In this document: one piece after another, positions 17,095 to 25,567 of the stretch
Layout of the letters: the number at the start of each line of letters is the position of its first letter
Numbering within the stretch: the stretch's first letter is position 1
NCBI RefSeq assembly: GCF_021789175.1
Contig: NZ_CP084560.1
Location: forward strand, 2,232,001-2,296,000
Direction: 5' to 3'
Source of the DNA: Arthrobacter sp. FW306-2-2C-D06B
Lineage (GTDB): Bacteria; Actinomycetota; Actinomycetes; Actinomycetales; Micrococcaceae
DNA length: 64,000 nt
Position numbers and translations under genes: made by a program
The notes under the pieces: generated by a model
What the model was told of the DNA's origin: nothing
Databases searched by the model: none
Seen by the model: the letters and a program-made list of their open reading frames with translations, nothing else

Positions 17095-18048
17095 TTACTC
17101 CTCATTTTCGATCGAATGGTCCAACGTGGTGCGGTACGCGTGGAGGGTGGTGAAGAACGGGGAGGGCTCCAGCGTTGGATCCCCTTCGTAACCGAGGTCC
17201 TCGGCCACGCTGGCGAAGGGAGAGTAAGGCGAGTCCGTATCCTGCAGGCCGGAGGTCAAGCAACCGCAAGCCACATTGCTGACACGGGCCTCGATTTCCA
17301 GGCTCCCGTCGAGCGCTTCCCTGGCCTGTCCGGCGTCGAGCGCCACGCCGTAGGGTGTGCCGTCCGCGCGGCGGTACGGGTGCCCCAGGTACAGGTTCCG
17401 GGGACGGACTTCATCACGCAGGTACTCAAGGCTTGAACGGTAGGCGGCCGGATCCACGAACCCGGGGAAGCCGTTGGCCGCGCCGTGGACCTGGACCGCG
17501 TCGCCGACGAACACGTCATTCTGCCCGTCGATGACGTATGCGACCGAGCCCGGTGTGTGGCCCGGAATCGAACGGACCGAAACCGTGACGCCCCCGCCCA
17601 GCGAGATGGTCTCGCCGCCCCGCACCAACAGCGTCGGCTCCATCTCGCCCGAGATCACGGTATTCGTGGCCTCTGTGAGTTTTGCCTCGCCGTCGGGATC
17701 CTGCACATACTGCGCCCGGCCCGAGAGGTATTCGTCCACATGGGCCCGGCGCGAGCGCAGCAACGGTGCGTCGGCCTCATGGATGACCACCCGGGCGCGC
17801 CGTCCGGTGAGCTCCCACAGTGCGTATGCGCCGCCGATGTGGTCGATGTGTCCATGCGTCAGCAGGATCCAGCGGACATCCTCGATCCGGCGTCCGACCA
17901 CCTCCAGCGCAGGCACCATGCCTTCGGCGGGGGATGAAGCGATCCCGGTGTCGACGATGGCCGGTTCGGCGGCGTCGATGTAGAAGCTATAGAGGCCGAA
18001 CCGGCCCCACGGCGAGACGAGGGGATGCACAGCTACCGGCTTCGTCAT
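17095..18048 (-). CDS. MBL-fold metallo-hydrolase
   Basis: A 317-residue metallo-beta-lactamase-fold protein with the zinc motif THGHIDHIGG (about residues 64-73), a second histidine in GHTPGSVAYV, the bridging Asp in VFVGDAV and a further His in LGHPYRR. All dinuclear metal ligands appear present. This subgroup includes lactonases and glyoxalase II-like thioesterases. Its ATG overlaps the stop of the HSL-like hydrolase by four bases, so the three hydrolases are made together and probably act in sequence on ester or lactone intermediates. Confidence 0.88.
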   Translation of the reverse strand: MTKPVAVHPLVSPWGRFGLYSFYIDAAEPAIVDTGIASSPAEGMVPALEVVGRRIEDVRWILLTHGHIDHIGGAYALWELTGRRARVVIHEADAPLLRSRRAHVDEYLSGRAQYVQDPDGEAKLTEATNTVISGEMEPTLLVRGGETISLGGGVTVSVRSIPGHTPGSVAYVIDGQNDVFVGDAVQVHGAANGFPGFVDPAAYRSSLEYLRDEVRPRNLYLGHPYRRADGTPYGVALDAGQAREALDGSLEIEARVSNVACGCLTSGLQDTDSPYSPFASVAEDLGYEGDPTLEPSPFFTTLHAYRTTLDHSIENEE

Positions 18049-18977
18049 TGCCCGGCCCCCGCGTTCAGGAATTCACTTGTCTCCTCGAATGCCCGGTAGA
18101 GCTCCGGGATCCAGGAAAAGTGCTGGACAAAACCATGGTTGGCGCCGCGGTACCGTGTCACTTTTGTCTCGACGCCGGCATCCGCCAGGCGCCGGCCATA
18201 GAGTTCGCCCTCATCCCGGAGGGGGTCGTGCCCGGCGGTGATGACCAGCGCCGGCGGCAGGCCGGCGAGATCTTCGCGCTTGATGGGGGAGACTCGCGGG
18301 TCCGCAGGGTCGGCCCCGCTCTCGAGGTAGAACGAGTTGAACGGCTTGAGGCCCGCCGTCTCCAGTCCGCATCCTTCGGCGTTTTCGCGCAGTGAGGGGT
18401 AACGCTCGACGTCGAAATCCAGGTCCAGCGACGGGTAGAACAGGATCTGGTGGGTGATCCGGTTGAACCCATCGTCATGGGCTTTCGCGGCGACGGCGGC
18501 AGCGAAGTTGCCACCGGAGCTGTCGCCGGCGATGGCGAGGTTCTTCCCGTCCCACTTCAGGCTTCCGCCCTTCCCGGCGGCCCAGCGGACCACACCGTAG
18601 CAGTCATCAAGGCCTGCCGGGAACGCCGCTTCGGGAGCCAGTCGATAGCCCACCGAGATGACCTTGTGGCCGGTTTCCTTTGCCAGGGCCCGTGCCACAT
18701 GGTCGTGGGTGTCCAGGCTGCCCAGGAAGAATGCGCCGCCGTGGAAGTACACCAGCAGGCCATAGGAGTCCGCCTCCATAGGCGAGTAGATCCGCACCGG
18801 CACCTCGCCCGACGCCGTCACAGCGGTGGCGTCCTCGACGGAGTACAGCGGTAGCCGCTCCGCCGGCGGCGGGACCTGGGCGGCCTCTCCGGCGCGCATG
18901 GCGCCGGGGTCCAAGGGGGAACCGTCGGGTTCGGGCAAGCTTGCCAGGATCTTGGCGATTTCCGGATGGATGGTCAT
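18045..18977 (-). CDS. HSL-family alpha/beta hydrolase (esterase)
   Basis: A 310-residue hormone-sensitive-lipase-type esterase. It has the oxyanion-hole motif YFHGGAFFLGS (about residue 77) and the nucleophile elbow GDSSGGN (about 150). The catalytic Asp is in HDPLRDEG and the His in GANHGFVQ near the C-terminus. The ATG at 18977 is chosen because it follows the monooxygenase stop after five bases; the longer frame reads back through that gene. It probably acts on a small carboxylic ester or lactone arising in the same pathway. Confidence 0.9.
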   Translation of the reverse strand: MTIHPEIAKILASLPEPDGSPLDPGAMRAGEAAQVPPPAERLPLYSVEDATAVTASGEVPVRIYSPMEADSYGLLVYFHGGAFFLGSLDTHDHVARALAKETGHKVISVGYRLAPEAAFPAGLDDCYGVVRWAAGKGGSLKWDGKNLAIAGDSSGGNFAAAVAAKAHDDGFNRITHQILFYPSLDLDFDVERYPSLRENAEGCGLETAGLKPFNSFYLESGADPADPRVSPIKREDLAGLPPALVITAGHDPLRDEGELYGRRLADAGVETKVTRYRGANHGFVQHFSWIPELYRAFEETSEFLNAGAGQ

Positions 18978-18982
18978 GGCGG

Positions 18983-20134
18983 TCAGGCCCTCGCTTCTGC
19001 TGCTGTTGCGGTGGTGGACTGCCCGGACGTGGGCTTTTGGCCAGGGAAGACATCGTTGACCTCTTCCTCGCTCCAGCCTTGCCGGGAAATGCGCTGCAGC
19101 TCGTCCGTCACTGGCTTCCTGGTTGCTTGGAACAGGGCCAGCGCCTCCTTGACGGTGCCGGCCTGGGCGAGTGCGTCGGCGAGTCCGCCGGCGTCCTCGA
19201 TGGCGGAGTTTGCACCCTGTCCTTGGTGATGCAACATGGAGTGCGCCGCGTCGCCCATGAGCACCACGGAGTCGGTGTGCCACGAGTCGATCGGGTCGAT
19301 GTCGTAGACGGCGCGGATGTTGACCGTGTTCATGTCGAGGCCCCGGGTGATGTTCACAATGCGCTCGTCGAATCCGCTGACGGTTTCCAGGAGGCTTTCC
19401 TTGCTTACCTCGGGCGCCCAGGTACCGTCCGGATTCAAGGCGGTGATGTCGAAGGAGACCTGGTTCCGGTGGCGAAGCGGCAACAGATAGACCTTGGTGC
19501 CCTTGCCGATGTACATCCGTAGGTTGTCGTCGACCACCAGGCCGTGGGCGTCGTCGGCGGAAATCACTACACGGTAGGCGTGTTCTCCGGAGAACACGGG
19601 GCCTTTGTCGCTGAAGAATTGCTCGCGCACCACGGATTTGATGCCGTCGGCGCCTACCACGAGGTCTGCCTCGACTGTGGTGCCGTTCGTGAAGGCCAGC
19701 ACGGAGCCGCCATCCTTCTCCTCGATCTTCTCCAGCTTGTGGCCCAGGTGCACCATTCCCTCCGGCAGAATGCCCAGCAAGGCTTCGATGAAGTCGCCGC
19801 GGTGGATGAGGTAGGTGTGGACCTGCCCGCCGAACTTCGGCCAGGTGTCCTTCATGATCGGAACACCTCCGGCCGTGAGGATTTCGAAGTAGTCGCTCGG
19901 CGAACTGACCTTGGCGATCTCATCGAAGATCCCCCACTTGCTGAAACGGTCCATGGTGGCGGGACGCAGTCCAATGCCGGCACCGACCTCGCGTATCCGG
20001 GAGGCCTGCTCGTACACGTTGACGTTCGCACCGAGCAGGCTCAGCGCCTTGGCTGCAGCTGCGCCGCCGTACCCCGCGCCGACGATGGCGATGTCGAGGT
20101 TCCTGATGTCTTCAGCTTTCATTGCTTGGATCAC
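18983..20134 (-). CDS. FAD-dependent aromatic monooxygenase
   Basis: A 383-residue group A flavoprotein hydroxylase. It has the FAD dinucleotide motif VGAGYGGAAAA (about residue 19), the DG motif VVGADGIKSVVREQ (about 160) and the GD motif VLMGDAAHSM followed by HQGQGAN (about 290). The sequence resembles salicylate and 6-hydroxynicotinate 3-monooxygenases, which hydroxylate or decarboxylate aromatic or pyridine acids with NAD(P)H and O2. The GTG at 20134 is preferred because AAGGAGG lies ten bases before it; the ATG four codons later is too far from that site. It heads the downstream half of the catabolic operon. Confidence 0.9.
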   Translation of the reverse strand: MIQAMKAEDIRNLDIAIVGAGYGGAAAAKALSLLGANVNVYEQASRIREVGAGIGLRPATMDRFSKWGIFDEIAKVSSPSDYFEILTAGGVPIMKDTWPKFGGQVHTYLIHRGDFIEALLGILPEGMVHLGHKLEKIEEKDGGSVLAFTNGTTVEADLVVGADGIKSVVREQFFSDKGPVFSGEHAYRVVISADDAHGLVVDDNLRMYIGKGTKVYLLPLRHRNQVSFDITALNPDGTWAPEVSKESLLETVSGFDERIVNITRGLDMNTVNIRAVYDIDPIDSWHTDSVVLMGDAAHSMLHHQGQGANSAIEDAGGLADALAQAGTVKEALALFQATRKPVTDELQRISRQGWSEEEVNDVFPGQKPTSGQSTTATAAEARA

Positions 20135-20202
20135 TTTCTTGACCCCTCCTTGGCCCGGGCCAAGTCTGGGGAAACGGGTAGGTTATGCTGCCAGTCCGGA
20201 AG

Positions 20203-21156
20203 TCAGGCATCCAGAGACAGGAAGTCGGCCGGGTTGTCCTCGAGCAGGAGTTTGAGCGTGGCGTCGTCGATTCCCGCTGCGCGCATGTCGGGGATCATGT
20301 CTTCGAAGATGTAGTTGATGGTGTGGCCCTTGACGCCCGGCCAGCCCAGCGGGCTGCAATTCGCGTCCGCCGAAACGAGTAGCTTGTGGGCGTAGCCCTT
20401 GTTCACGAGGCTCACGAAGTGCTGCATGCGTTCGGCGCGCTTGCGGCCCCAAAACGGGGGATCCGGAAGCTCGAGGTCGTAGCCGAAGGTATCGAAGCCG
20501 ATACGTCCGCCCTGCTCATAGATCCAGTCGTGCGGGGTGACCGGAGCGTTCAGTCCGTCGTCGGCGTGCCCGAAGAGCACGCGGTCCAGCGATAGGCCCT
20601 CTTCGTTGAAGATGGACACCGCCGGTTCGGGGTCGATAGCCAGGTGGGTCAGGATCGGTGCCCCGGTGACGACGGCGGCGCGGGCCGCAGCCCGGTAGAT
20701 GCGTTTGTCCAGGTCTGTCATTCGTCCACCGCGGCTCACGCCGACCTTGATGACACCGGCCTTGGCGCCAGTGCTTCCGATGCCGACGGTGATCTCGTGG
20801 ATGAACACCTTCGCGAGGTAGTCCACGGTGGCGCGGGAGAAGTGCGGCAGGGCAGTGTCGCCGCCGACGAACCCGGTGCAGGCCACTATGTGCACGCCGG
20901 TCTTCCGGGACAGGGACTTGTAGTAGTCGACGTCGCGGCCGTTGCAGATACCTGTGGCGTCTACGAAGGTGCCGCCGCCGTGTTCGCGAAACTTCCGAAG
21001 CTTCGGCACGGTTTCTTCATAGGCCTGTTCCGGGGACTTCCACCATGTGGTATCGAGTTCCGAACCCGGCATGCCGTAGCCGATGTGTTCGTGGACCGCC
21101 ACGATTTCCAGTTCTTCGGCCGGAATGGTTCCCAGCACTGTATTGACCTTGGTCAT
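20203..21156 (-). CDS. Phosphotriesterase-family metal-dependent hydrolase (intact metal site)
   Basis: A 317-residue amidohydrolase of the phosphotriesterase family. The binuclear metal ligands are all visible: HEH (22 and 24), the carbamylated Lys in GVIKVG (137), His in LTHLA (171), His in GHADD (197) and Asp in SADAN (264). Relatives include phosphotriesterase-like lactonases and uncharacterised hydrolases. The ATG has AGAGGTG five bases upstream. A degenerate paralogue lies 49 bases upstream in the same operon. Lactone or ester cleavage is the best guess given the hydrolase-rich context. Confidence 0.9.
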   Translation of the reverse strand: MTKVNTVLGTIPAEELEIVAVHEHIGYGMPGSELDTTWWKSPEQAYEETVPKLRKFREHGGGTFVDATGICNGRDVDYYKSLSRKTGVHIVACTGFVGGDTALPHFSRATVDYLAKVFIHEITVGIGSTGAKAGVIKVGVSRGGRMTDLDKRIYRAAARAAVVTGAPILTHLAIDPEPAVSIFNEEGLSLDRVLFGHADDGLNAPVTPHDWIYEQGGRIGFDTFGYDLELPDPPFWGRKRAERMQHFVSLVNKGYAHKLLVSADANCSPLGWPGVKGHTINYIFEDMIPDMRAAGIDDATLKLLLEDNPADFLSLDA

Positions 21157-21205
21157 TCGTTCACCTCTGGGGTTCTAAAGCTTGTTGCGGGTGGGCGGGG
21201 CGTGA

Positions 21206-22216
21206 TTAGCGCACGGTCAAAAGCCTGCGCGGGTTGTGCACGAGGATGCGATGGGCATCCTCCGCGCTGAGGCCGTGGGCCTTGAGATAGGGCACGAACC
21301 TGGACACGACGTGGCTGTACGGCAGCATGTACTCCGGGAGCCCCTTGGCTACTCCGATTGAGTTGCCCGACAGGATGATCTTGTCGGCGTGGCCGGCCTG
21401 CACGAGCCCGAGCACCAGTTCGGTGCGTTCGTGGTCGGTGAGGTAGCCCGGATGGTCGTTCAAGCCCACGTGGTCGACCCCGACGAATGCTCCGCGGCGG
21501 GCCACCCCCAGGGCGGACCCGGCGGCGTCCTTGCGGTCCAGGCCTCCGACGAGCACCCGGTCGGCCCCGATCTGCTCGTCCAGGACGATGTCCAAGTCGT
21601 GCAAGGCGTCGGCGCCGAAGCGGATGGAGACCGGAACCCCGGTGCCCCTGGCGGCGCGGGCGGAGCCGCGAAAGAGGCTTTCTTCAGTCGCGGTCATGCC
21701 GGAGCGGCTGGCGAAGGTGGCGACTATGCCGGCGGCAGCCCGACGCTCGACCCGGGGAACCACCATCCCTTCAGTGACCTCCTTGCCGAAGAGATCGGCG
21801 AACTTCTCGGCGGGCCACGGAGTGGGTGGATTGGTCTGTGGGGTCAGGAAGTACCCGCCGAGTTCTTCCTCGGGGCCCAGGCCCGTGGAGGCGACGATGT
21901 GGACGCCGGTGGAGCGGGAGAGTGCCTCGTAGAGTTTGAGGTCGCGTCCGTGGAACATTCCGGTGCTGTCGACGATCGTTTGCCCGCCGTGCTCGCGGAA
22001 CTCCGTGAGTTTCGCAGCCAAGTCTTCGAAGATCTCGGCCCGGTCCATGGAGATGTCGGGCGCGTACTGGGCGCCGGGGCGCACCGACAACAAGGCTTCG
22101 TGGACCGCGACGACGCCCAGCTCAGAAGCAGGTACGGGACCCAGGACCGTGTTGACAGTTTGCCCGGCGGGGGCATCAATCGCGTCGGCGGTGCCGACGA
22201 GGGTGTTGTGACGCAC
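21206..22216 (-). CDS. Phosphotriesterase-family paralogue lacking metal ligands
   Basis: A 336-residue homologue of the downstream phosphotriesterase-like gene, alignable throughout (NTVLGPVP, VAVHEA, FREHGGQTIVDSTGM, TGVHIVASTG). The metal site is dismantled: HEH is HEA, the GVIKVG lysine is lost (GIVATF), THLA is SIRF, GHADD is GGLDR and SADAN is SGNSI. It is therefore likely non-catalytic, perhaps a partner, chaperone or substrate-binding subunit of the intact enzyme. The GTG at 22216 is chosen for AGGGAG seven bases upstream; longer starts run into the operator region. It is the first gene of the minus-strand operon. Confidence 0.85.
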   Translation of the reverse strand: MRHNTLVGTADAIDAPAGQTVNTVLGPVPASELGVVAVHEALLSVRPGAQYAPDISMDRAEIFEDLAAKLTEFREHGGQTIVDSTGMFHGRDLKLYEALSRSTGVHIVASTGLGPEEELGGYFLTPQTNPPTPWPAEKFADLFGKEVTEGMVVPRVERRAAAGIVATFASRSGMTATEESLFRGSARAARGTGVPVSIRFGADALHDLDIVLDEQIGADRVLVGGLDRKDAAGSALGVARRGAFVGVDHVGLNDHPGYLTDHERTELVLGLVQAGHADKIILSGNSIGVAKGLPEYMLPYSHVVSRFVPYLKAHGLSAEDAHRILVHNPRRLLTVR

Positions 22217-22313
22217 GGGGCTTCTCCCTAAAGGTCGGGGTCTGAATGCAGGGACGCCGCGGAGTGTGACCATGCCGTCGCTCCGTTGCGGTGCAGTCAG
22301 CATCACATTTTTC

Positions 22314-22367
22314 TTTACATGATGTCAAGGAAATTAGATTCCCGAATTTTCCTTGACATGCTGTAAA
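22314..22367. promoter_or_regulatory. Divergent promoter region with two mirrored palindromic operators
   Basis: TTTACATGATGTCAAGGAAA (22314-22333) and TTTCCTTGACATGCTGTAAA (22348-22367) are inverted copies matching at 18 of 20 positions, separated by 14 bases. Each contains its own dyad, TTTACA-N3-TGTCAA. Each copy also supplies an outward-pointing TTGACA that can serve as the -35 of its own divergent transcript, so a bound dimer would block both promoters. The site lies between the hydrolase operon and the MFS/P450 operon. The TetR gene at 27178 is the nearest candidate regulator. Confidence 0.75.
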
Positions 22368-22434
22368 CATTGGCTTCAAACTGACTCATACAGTCCCCAA
22401 GAACCAGATCGAACGGAACAAAGGAGTTTCATCG

Positions 22435-24156
22435 ATGAGTCAGACCATTTCCTTACAGAGCCGCGGCTCTGTAAGAGCCACTTTCCTGGCCGCCTACAGC
22501 GCGGTCACCCTCGCGCAGATCACCAACGCATTGCCTGGGGCCCTGAGCGGCACCTTTGCTGTGGAATTCCACACCTCGGGCGCTGGCCTGACCTGGATCG
22601 CGGGTATGTTCCTGATTGGCATTGTTGTGTTCGAGCTCAGCTGGGGACTCCTCGGCGACATGTTCGGACGCAAGAAGCTGCTCTACGTCGGCGCTGTGGT
22701 CAGCATCGTCGGTTCCGTTATGGCTGCGATGGCACCCACCACCGGCATCATGATCGTGGCGCAGGCCATCGGCGGCATCGGGGCGGGCATCCTCTTTCCC
22801 ATCTCGCTTTCCATGATCGCGGCGATCACCCCCGACCACCGTGCACGGGCGAAGGTCATCGCCACCTGGGCAGGGTTCCTGTCACTGGGCGCGGTGATTT
22901 CCCCGATGCTCGCCGGGTTTACGGCGCAGTTCTTCACGGTGCCGGGCGGCGCGCCAGGCGCCCCGAACGCCTTCAGCGGCTGGCGCGCGGCCTATTTGAT
23001 TGCGGCCTCCGTTGCCGTAGTCGTGCTCCTCATCGCGGTCCGGGCGAAGGATTCCGCAGCCGCAGAGGGGCGCAAGCTGGACCTGTCCGGCCAGCTCACT
23101 CTCGCCGTCGGCCTCATTGCCGTCCTCTACGCCACGGTGACGGCGGTCGACGCCGGCTTCGGCAGCGCGCCGGTGATCGCAAGCTACATCGCGGGAGGAG
23201 CCCTGCTGCTCGCCTTCGTTGTCATCGAGTCACGCACCGCGCAGCCGCTGATCCACCTCTCGCTGTTCAAGAACAGCTCCTACTCGATCACCGGCGTTGT
23301 GGCAGTCACCGGGATGTTCGCCTTCCTCGCCATCTGCTTCAGCACGAGCGTCGCCGTCAGCGGCCTGGCCTTGGCCGAGACCTGGAAGGTCGGAGTGCTG
23401 TTCGTCTTCATCCAAGGCCCGGCGTTCGCCTTCATCCCGGTTGTCGGGTGGCTCATTCACCACGTCGCTCCACGCTGGGTCCTCACGGCAGGGTTCGCTT
23501 TCATGGCCGTCTCCGGTTTCTGGCTCTCCACGTTCGCCCTCGGCACTCCAGAGACCTTCGGTGGCACCCCGTGGACGGCATTCATCCCGCCGCTGCTCTT
23601 GTTGGGTATCGGCTTCGCCCTCACGGTCGGTTCCGTGACGGCCGTGGCCATCAACACCGTCCCGGCCGGGCAAATCGGCATGGCCTCCGCCACCACGAAT
23701 CTCCTGCGCGACCTTGGCTTCGCCCTTGGCCCGGTCATCGGCTCGGCCATCGCCTTCGGCATCGGAGCCACGGTCTTCGCGGGTCCCCTTGCCAGTATCC
23801 TCGGGGCGGCAGGCTTGCCCGCAGATGCCGTGGCGGGACTGGCGCACGTTCCGCCCTTGGGTTTCCTCTCAGGCTGGGACGGCGTCGTCGCCCAATTCTC
23901 CGGCCAAGCAGCGGCGGGCGGCGCACCCGCGCAGGCGGTCGACGGCATGGTCAAGGCCCTAACCGCCGCCAAGCCGCACATCCAAGGGGTCGCAGGGACG
24001 TCCCTCGGCCAAGGCTTCCAGACCGTCTACCTCTGCGCGGGCATCGCGGCGACGCTCTCCGCAGTTCTCACACTCTTCATCTCCGCGCGGTCCTCGGCGC
24101 CTGCTGCCGACGCCATGGCGGAGACCACCGAAGCAAGCGCCGAGGCCGCCGTCTAA
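22435..24156 (+). CDS. MFS transporter, DHA2-like (14 membrane segments)
   Basis: A 573-residue, strongly hydrophobic protein with about 14 membrane segments. The conserved loop 2-3 motif appears as GDMFGRKKLLYVG (about residues 74-86), and the fifth segment has the antiporter-like GGIGAGILFPIS. Length and segment number match DHA2 drug/H+ antiporters, though in catabolic operons such proteins can also import substrate. The ATG has AAGGAG eight bases upstream. It is the first gene of the plus-strand operon and is followed by the P450 gene after 47 bases. Confidence 0.9.
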   Translation: MSQTISLQSRGSVRATFLAAYSAVTLAQITNALPGALSGTFAVEFHTSGAGLTWIAGMFLIGIVVFELSWGLLGDMFGRKKLLYVGAVVSIVGSVMAAMAPTTGIMIVAQAIGGIGAGILFPISLSMIAAITPDHRARAKVIATWAGFLSLGAVISPMLAGFTAQFFTVPGGAPGAPNAFSGWRAAYLIAASVAVVVLLIAVRAKDSAAAEGRKLDLSGQLTLAVGLIAVLYATVTAVDAGFGSAPVIASYIAGGALLLAFVVIESRTAQPLIHLSLFKNSSYSITGVVAVTGMFAFLAICFSTSVAVSGLALAETWKVGVLFVFIQGPAFAFIPVVGWLIHHVAPRWVLTAGFAFMAVSGFWLSTFALGTPETFGGTPWTAFIPPLLLLGIGFALTVGSVTAVAINTVPAGQIGMASATTNLLRDLGFALGPVIGSAIAFGIGATVFAGPLASILGAAGLPADAVAGLAHVPPLGFLSGWDGVVAQFSGQAAAGGAPAQAVDGMVKALTAAKPHIQGVAGTSLGQGFQTVYLCAGIAATLSAVLTLFISARSSAPAADAMAETTEASAEAAV

Positions 24157-24203
24157 GTCCTCCGGCGCTGACCCGACCACTTACGAACCGCAAGGAGAAC
24201 ACC

Positions 24204-25376
24204 ATGAATGCACCCATCGAGTCAGACATCGACATTTGGGACGACGACATCCTCGTAGACCCCTATCCCAGCTACGCTGCGCTCCGCGAGCAGGCTTCCG
24301 TAATCCACCTTCCTCAGAACGATCTCTACGTCCTGACGCGCTACGACGCCATCCGCAATGCGCTCGGCGATCCGGAGGCCTTCTCGTCCACCAGCATCGG
24401 ATTCAACCCCATGGTGAACGAGGCACTTCAGGGCACCTCCCTGGCCTCCGACCCACCGATCCACACGCAGCTCCGCGCCACGCTGTCGCAGAACCTCACC
24501 CCGCGGGCCCTCCGCGGCCTCAAAGTCGTCATCGACGAAAAGGCGGACAAACTCGTCGCCGAACTGGCCGCGAGCGGTAGCTTCGAGGCCATCGATGCCC
24601 TGGCCCGGGCATTCCCGATCGAAATCGTCGCCGACCTCATTGGCTTCAGCGGTCATGTCAAGGAGAACATGCTGCGCTGGGGCCAGGCAGCGATGCAGGT
24701 CATCGGTCCGTTGAACCAGCGCACCCAGGAGAGCTTCCCGATCGCCGGCGAGCTCTACGGTTGGTGCTCATCCGTTACCGCGGACGACCTTACTCCCGGC
24801 TCCATCGGCCGCGGCATCTTCGACGCCGAGACCCGCGGCGACATCCCCAAAGGCTCGGCGGGGCACATCATCCACCAGTACCTCGGAGCCGGCGTCGACA
24901 CGACCATCGCCTCCATCGGCAACATCGTCGCGCTGTTCGGCCGCCACCCCGATCAGTTTGAGCTGGTCCGGGAGAACCCGGAACTGGTTCCCGCCGCCTT
25001 CGCCGAAGTGCTGCGCTACTGGGCACCCGTCCACATCTGGGGACGCAAGGCAACCCGCGACATTGAAATCGATGGAGTCACGATTCCTTCAGGCGCCCAG
25101 GTCGGCATCCTCTTCGGTGCCGGCAACCGGGACCCGCGCCACTACGCGAATCCCGACACCTTCGATGTGAAACGCAACCCCGTGGACCACCTCTCCTTCG
25201 GCTACGGACCGCATGGATGCGCTGGCCAGGGACTCGCGAAACTCGAGGCGCACGCGATCATCGAAGCCCTTGCCCGCAGGGTGAAGAACCTGGCCCTCTC
25301 CAAAGAGGTCCGCGAGCCGAGCAATATTACGCGGAGCTTCGAGCTGCTCCATGTTGAAAAGGTGGTGGCAGCGTGA
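24204..25376 (+). CDS. Cytochrome P450
   Basis: A 390-residue soluble P450. The heme loop reads FGYGPHGCAGQGLAKLE with the thiolate Cys at 339; the I-helix has GAGVDTTIAS (oxygen-activating Asp-Thr) and the K-helix has EVLRYWAP (ExxR). It belongs to the bacterial three-component class; ferredoxin and reductase follow. The N-terminal pattern IDIWDDDILVDPYPSYAALR recalls CYP199-like enzymes that oxidise para-substituted benzoates, but the substrate is not known. The ATG follows CAAGGAG; an apparent much longer frame upstream is a shadow of the MFS gene. Confidence 0.93.
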   Translation: MNAPIESDIDIWDDDILVDPYPSYAALREQASVIHLPQNDLYVLTRYDAIRNALGDPEAFSSTSIGFNPMVNEALQGTSLASDPPIHTQLRATLSQNLTPRALRGLKVVIDEKADKLVAELAASGSFEAIDALARAFPIEIVADLIGFSGHVKENMLRWGQAAMQVIGPLNQRTQESFPIAGELYGWCSSVTADDLTPGSIGRGIFDAETRGDIPKGSAGHIIHQYLGAGVDTTIASIGNIVALFGRHPDQFELVRENPELVPAAFAEVLRYWAPVHIWGRKATRDIEIDGVTIPSGAQVGILFGAGNRDPRHYANPDTFDVKRNPVDHLSFGYGPHGCAGQGLAKLEAHAIIEALARRVKNLALSKEVREPSNITRSFELLHVEKVVAA

Positions 25377-25567
25377 GGATTGAACTGGACCGTCCCCGCT
25401 GCGAAGGCCACGGCTTGTGCCAGGAAGCCGCGCCCGCGCTGATGCACCTGGATGACGACGGCGAATTGGTCATCGACGTGCCGGACGTGGATGGGGCCGG
25501 GCTTGATGCCGCAAAGGCTGCGGTCAGGGTTTGCCCGGTCGCTGCGCTCAGATTGGCTGCGGCATGA
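25373..25567 (+). CDS. 3Fe-4S ferredoxin, P450 partner
   Basis: A 64-residue acidic ferredoxin with C-E-G-H-G-L-C (about residues 10-16) and a final CP (about 54), the ligand set of one 3Fe-4S cluster as found in actinobacterial P450 partners. The GTG start overlaps the P450 stop (GTGA), so the two are translationally coupled. It carries electrons from the reductase encoded next to the P450 heme. Confidence 0.93.
   Translation: MRIELDRPRCEGHGLCQEAAPALMHLDDDGELVIDVPDVDGAGLDAAKAAVRVCPVAALRLAAA

Noticed and set aside
15943..17436. 497-codon plus-strand frame opposite the CocE-like and MBL genes
   Set aside because: Antisense shadow without motifs, crossing two well-supported genes.
22353..24203. 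Upstream part of a 1007-codon plus frame ending with the P450
   Set aside because: This portion is Arg/His/Gly-rich and lies in another frame of the MFS transporter; the P450 has its own ATG and ribosome site at 24204.
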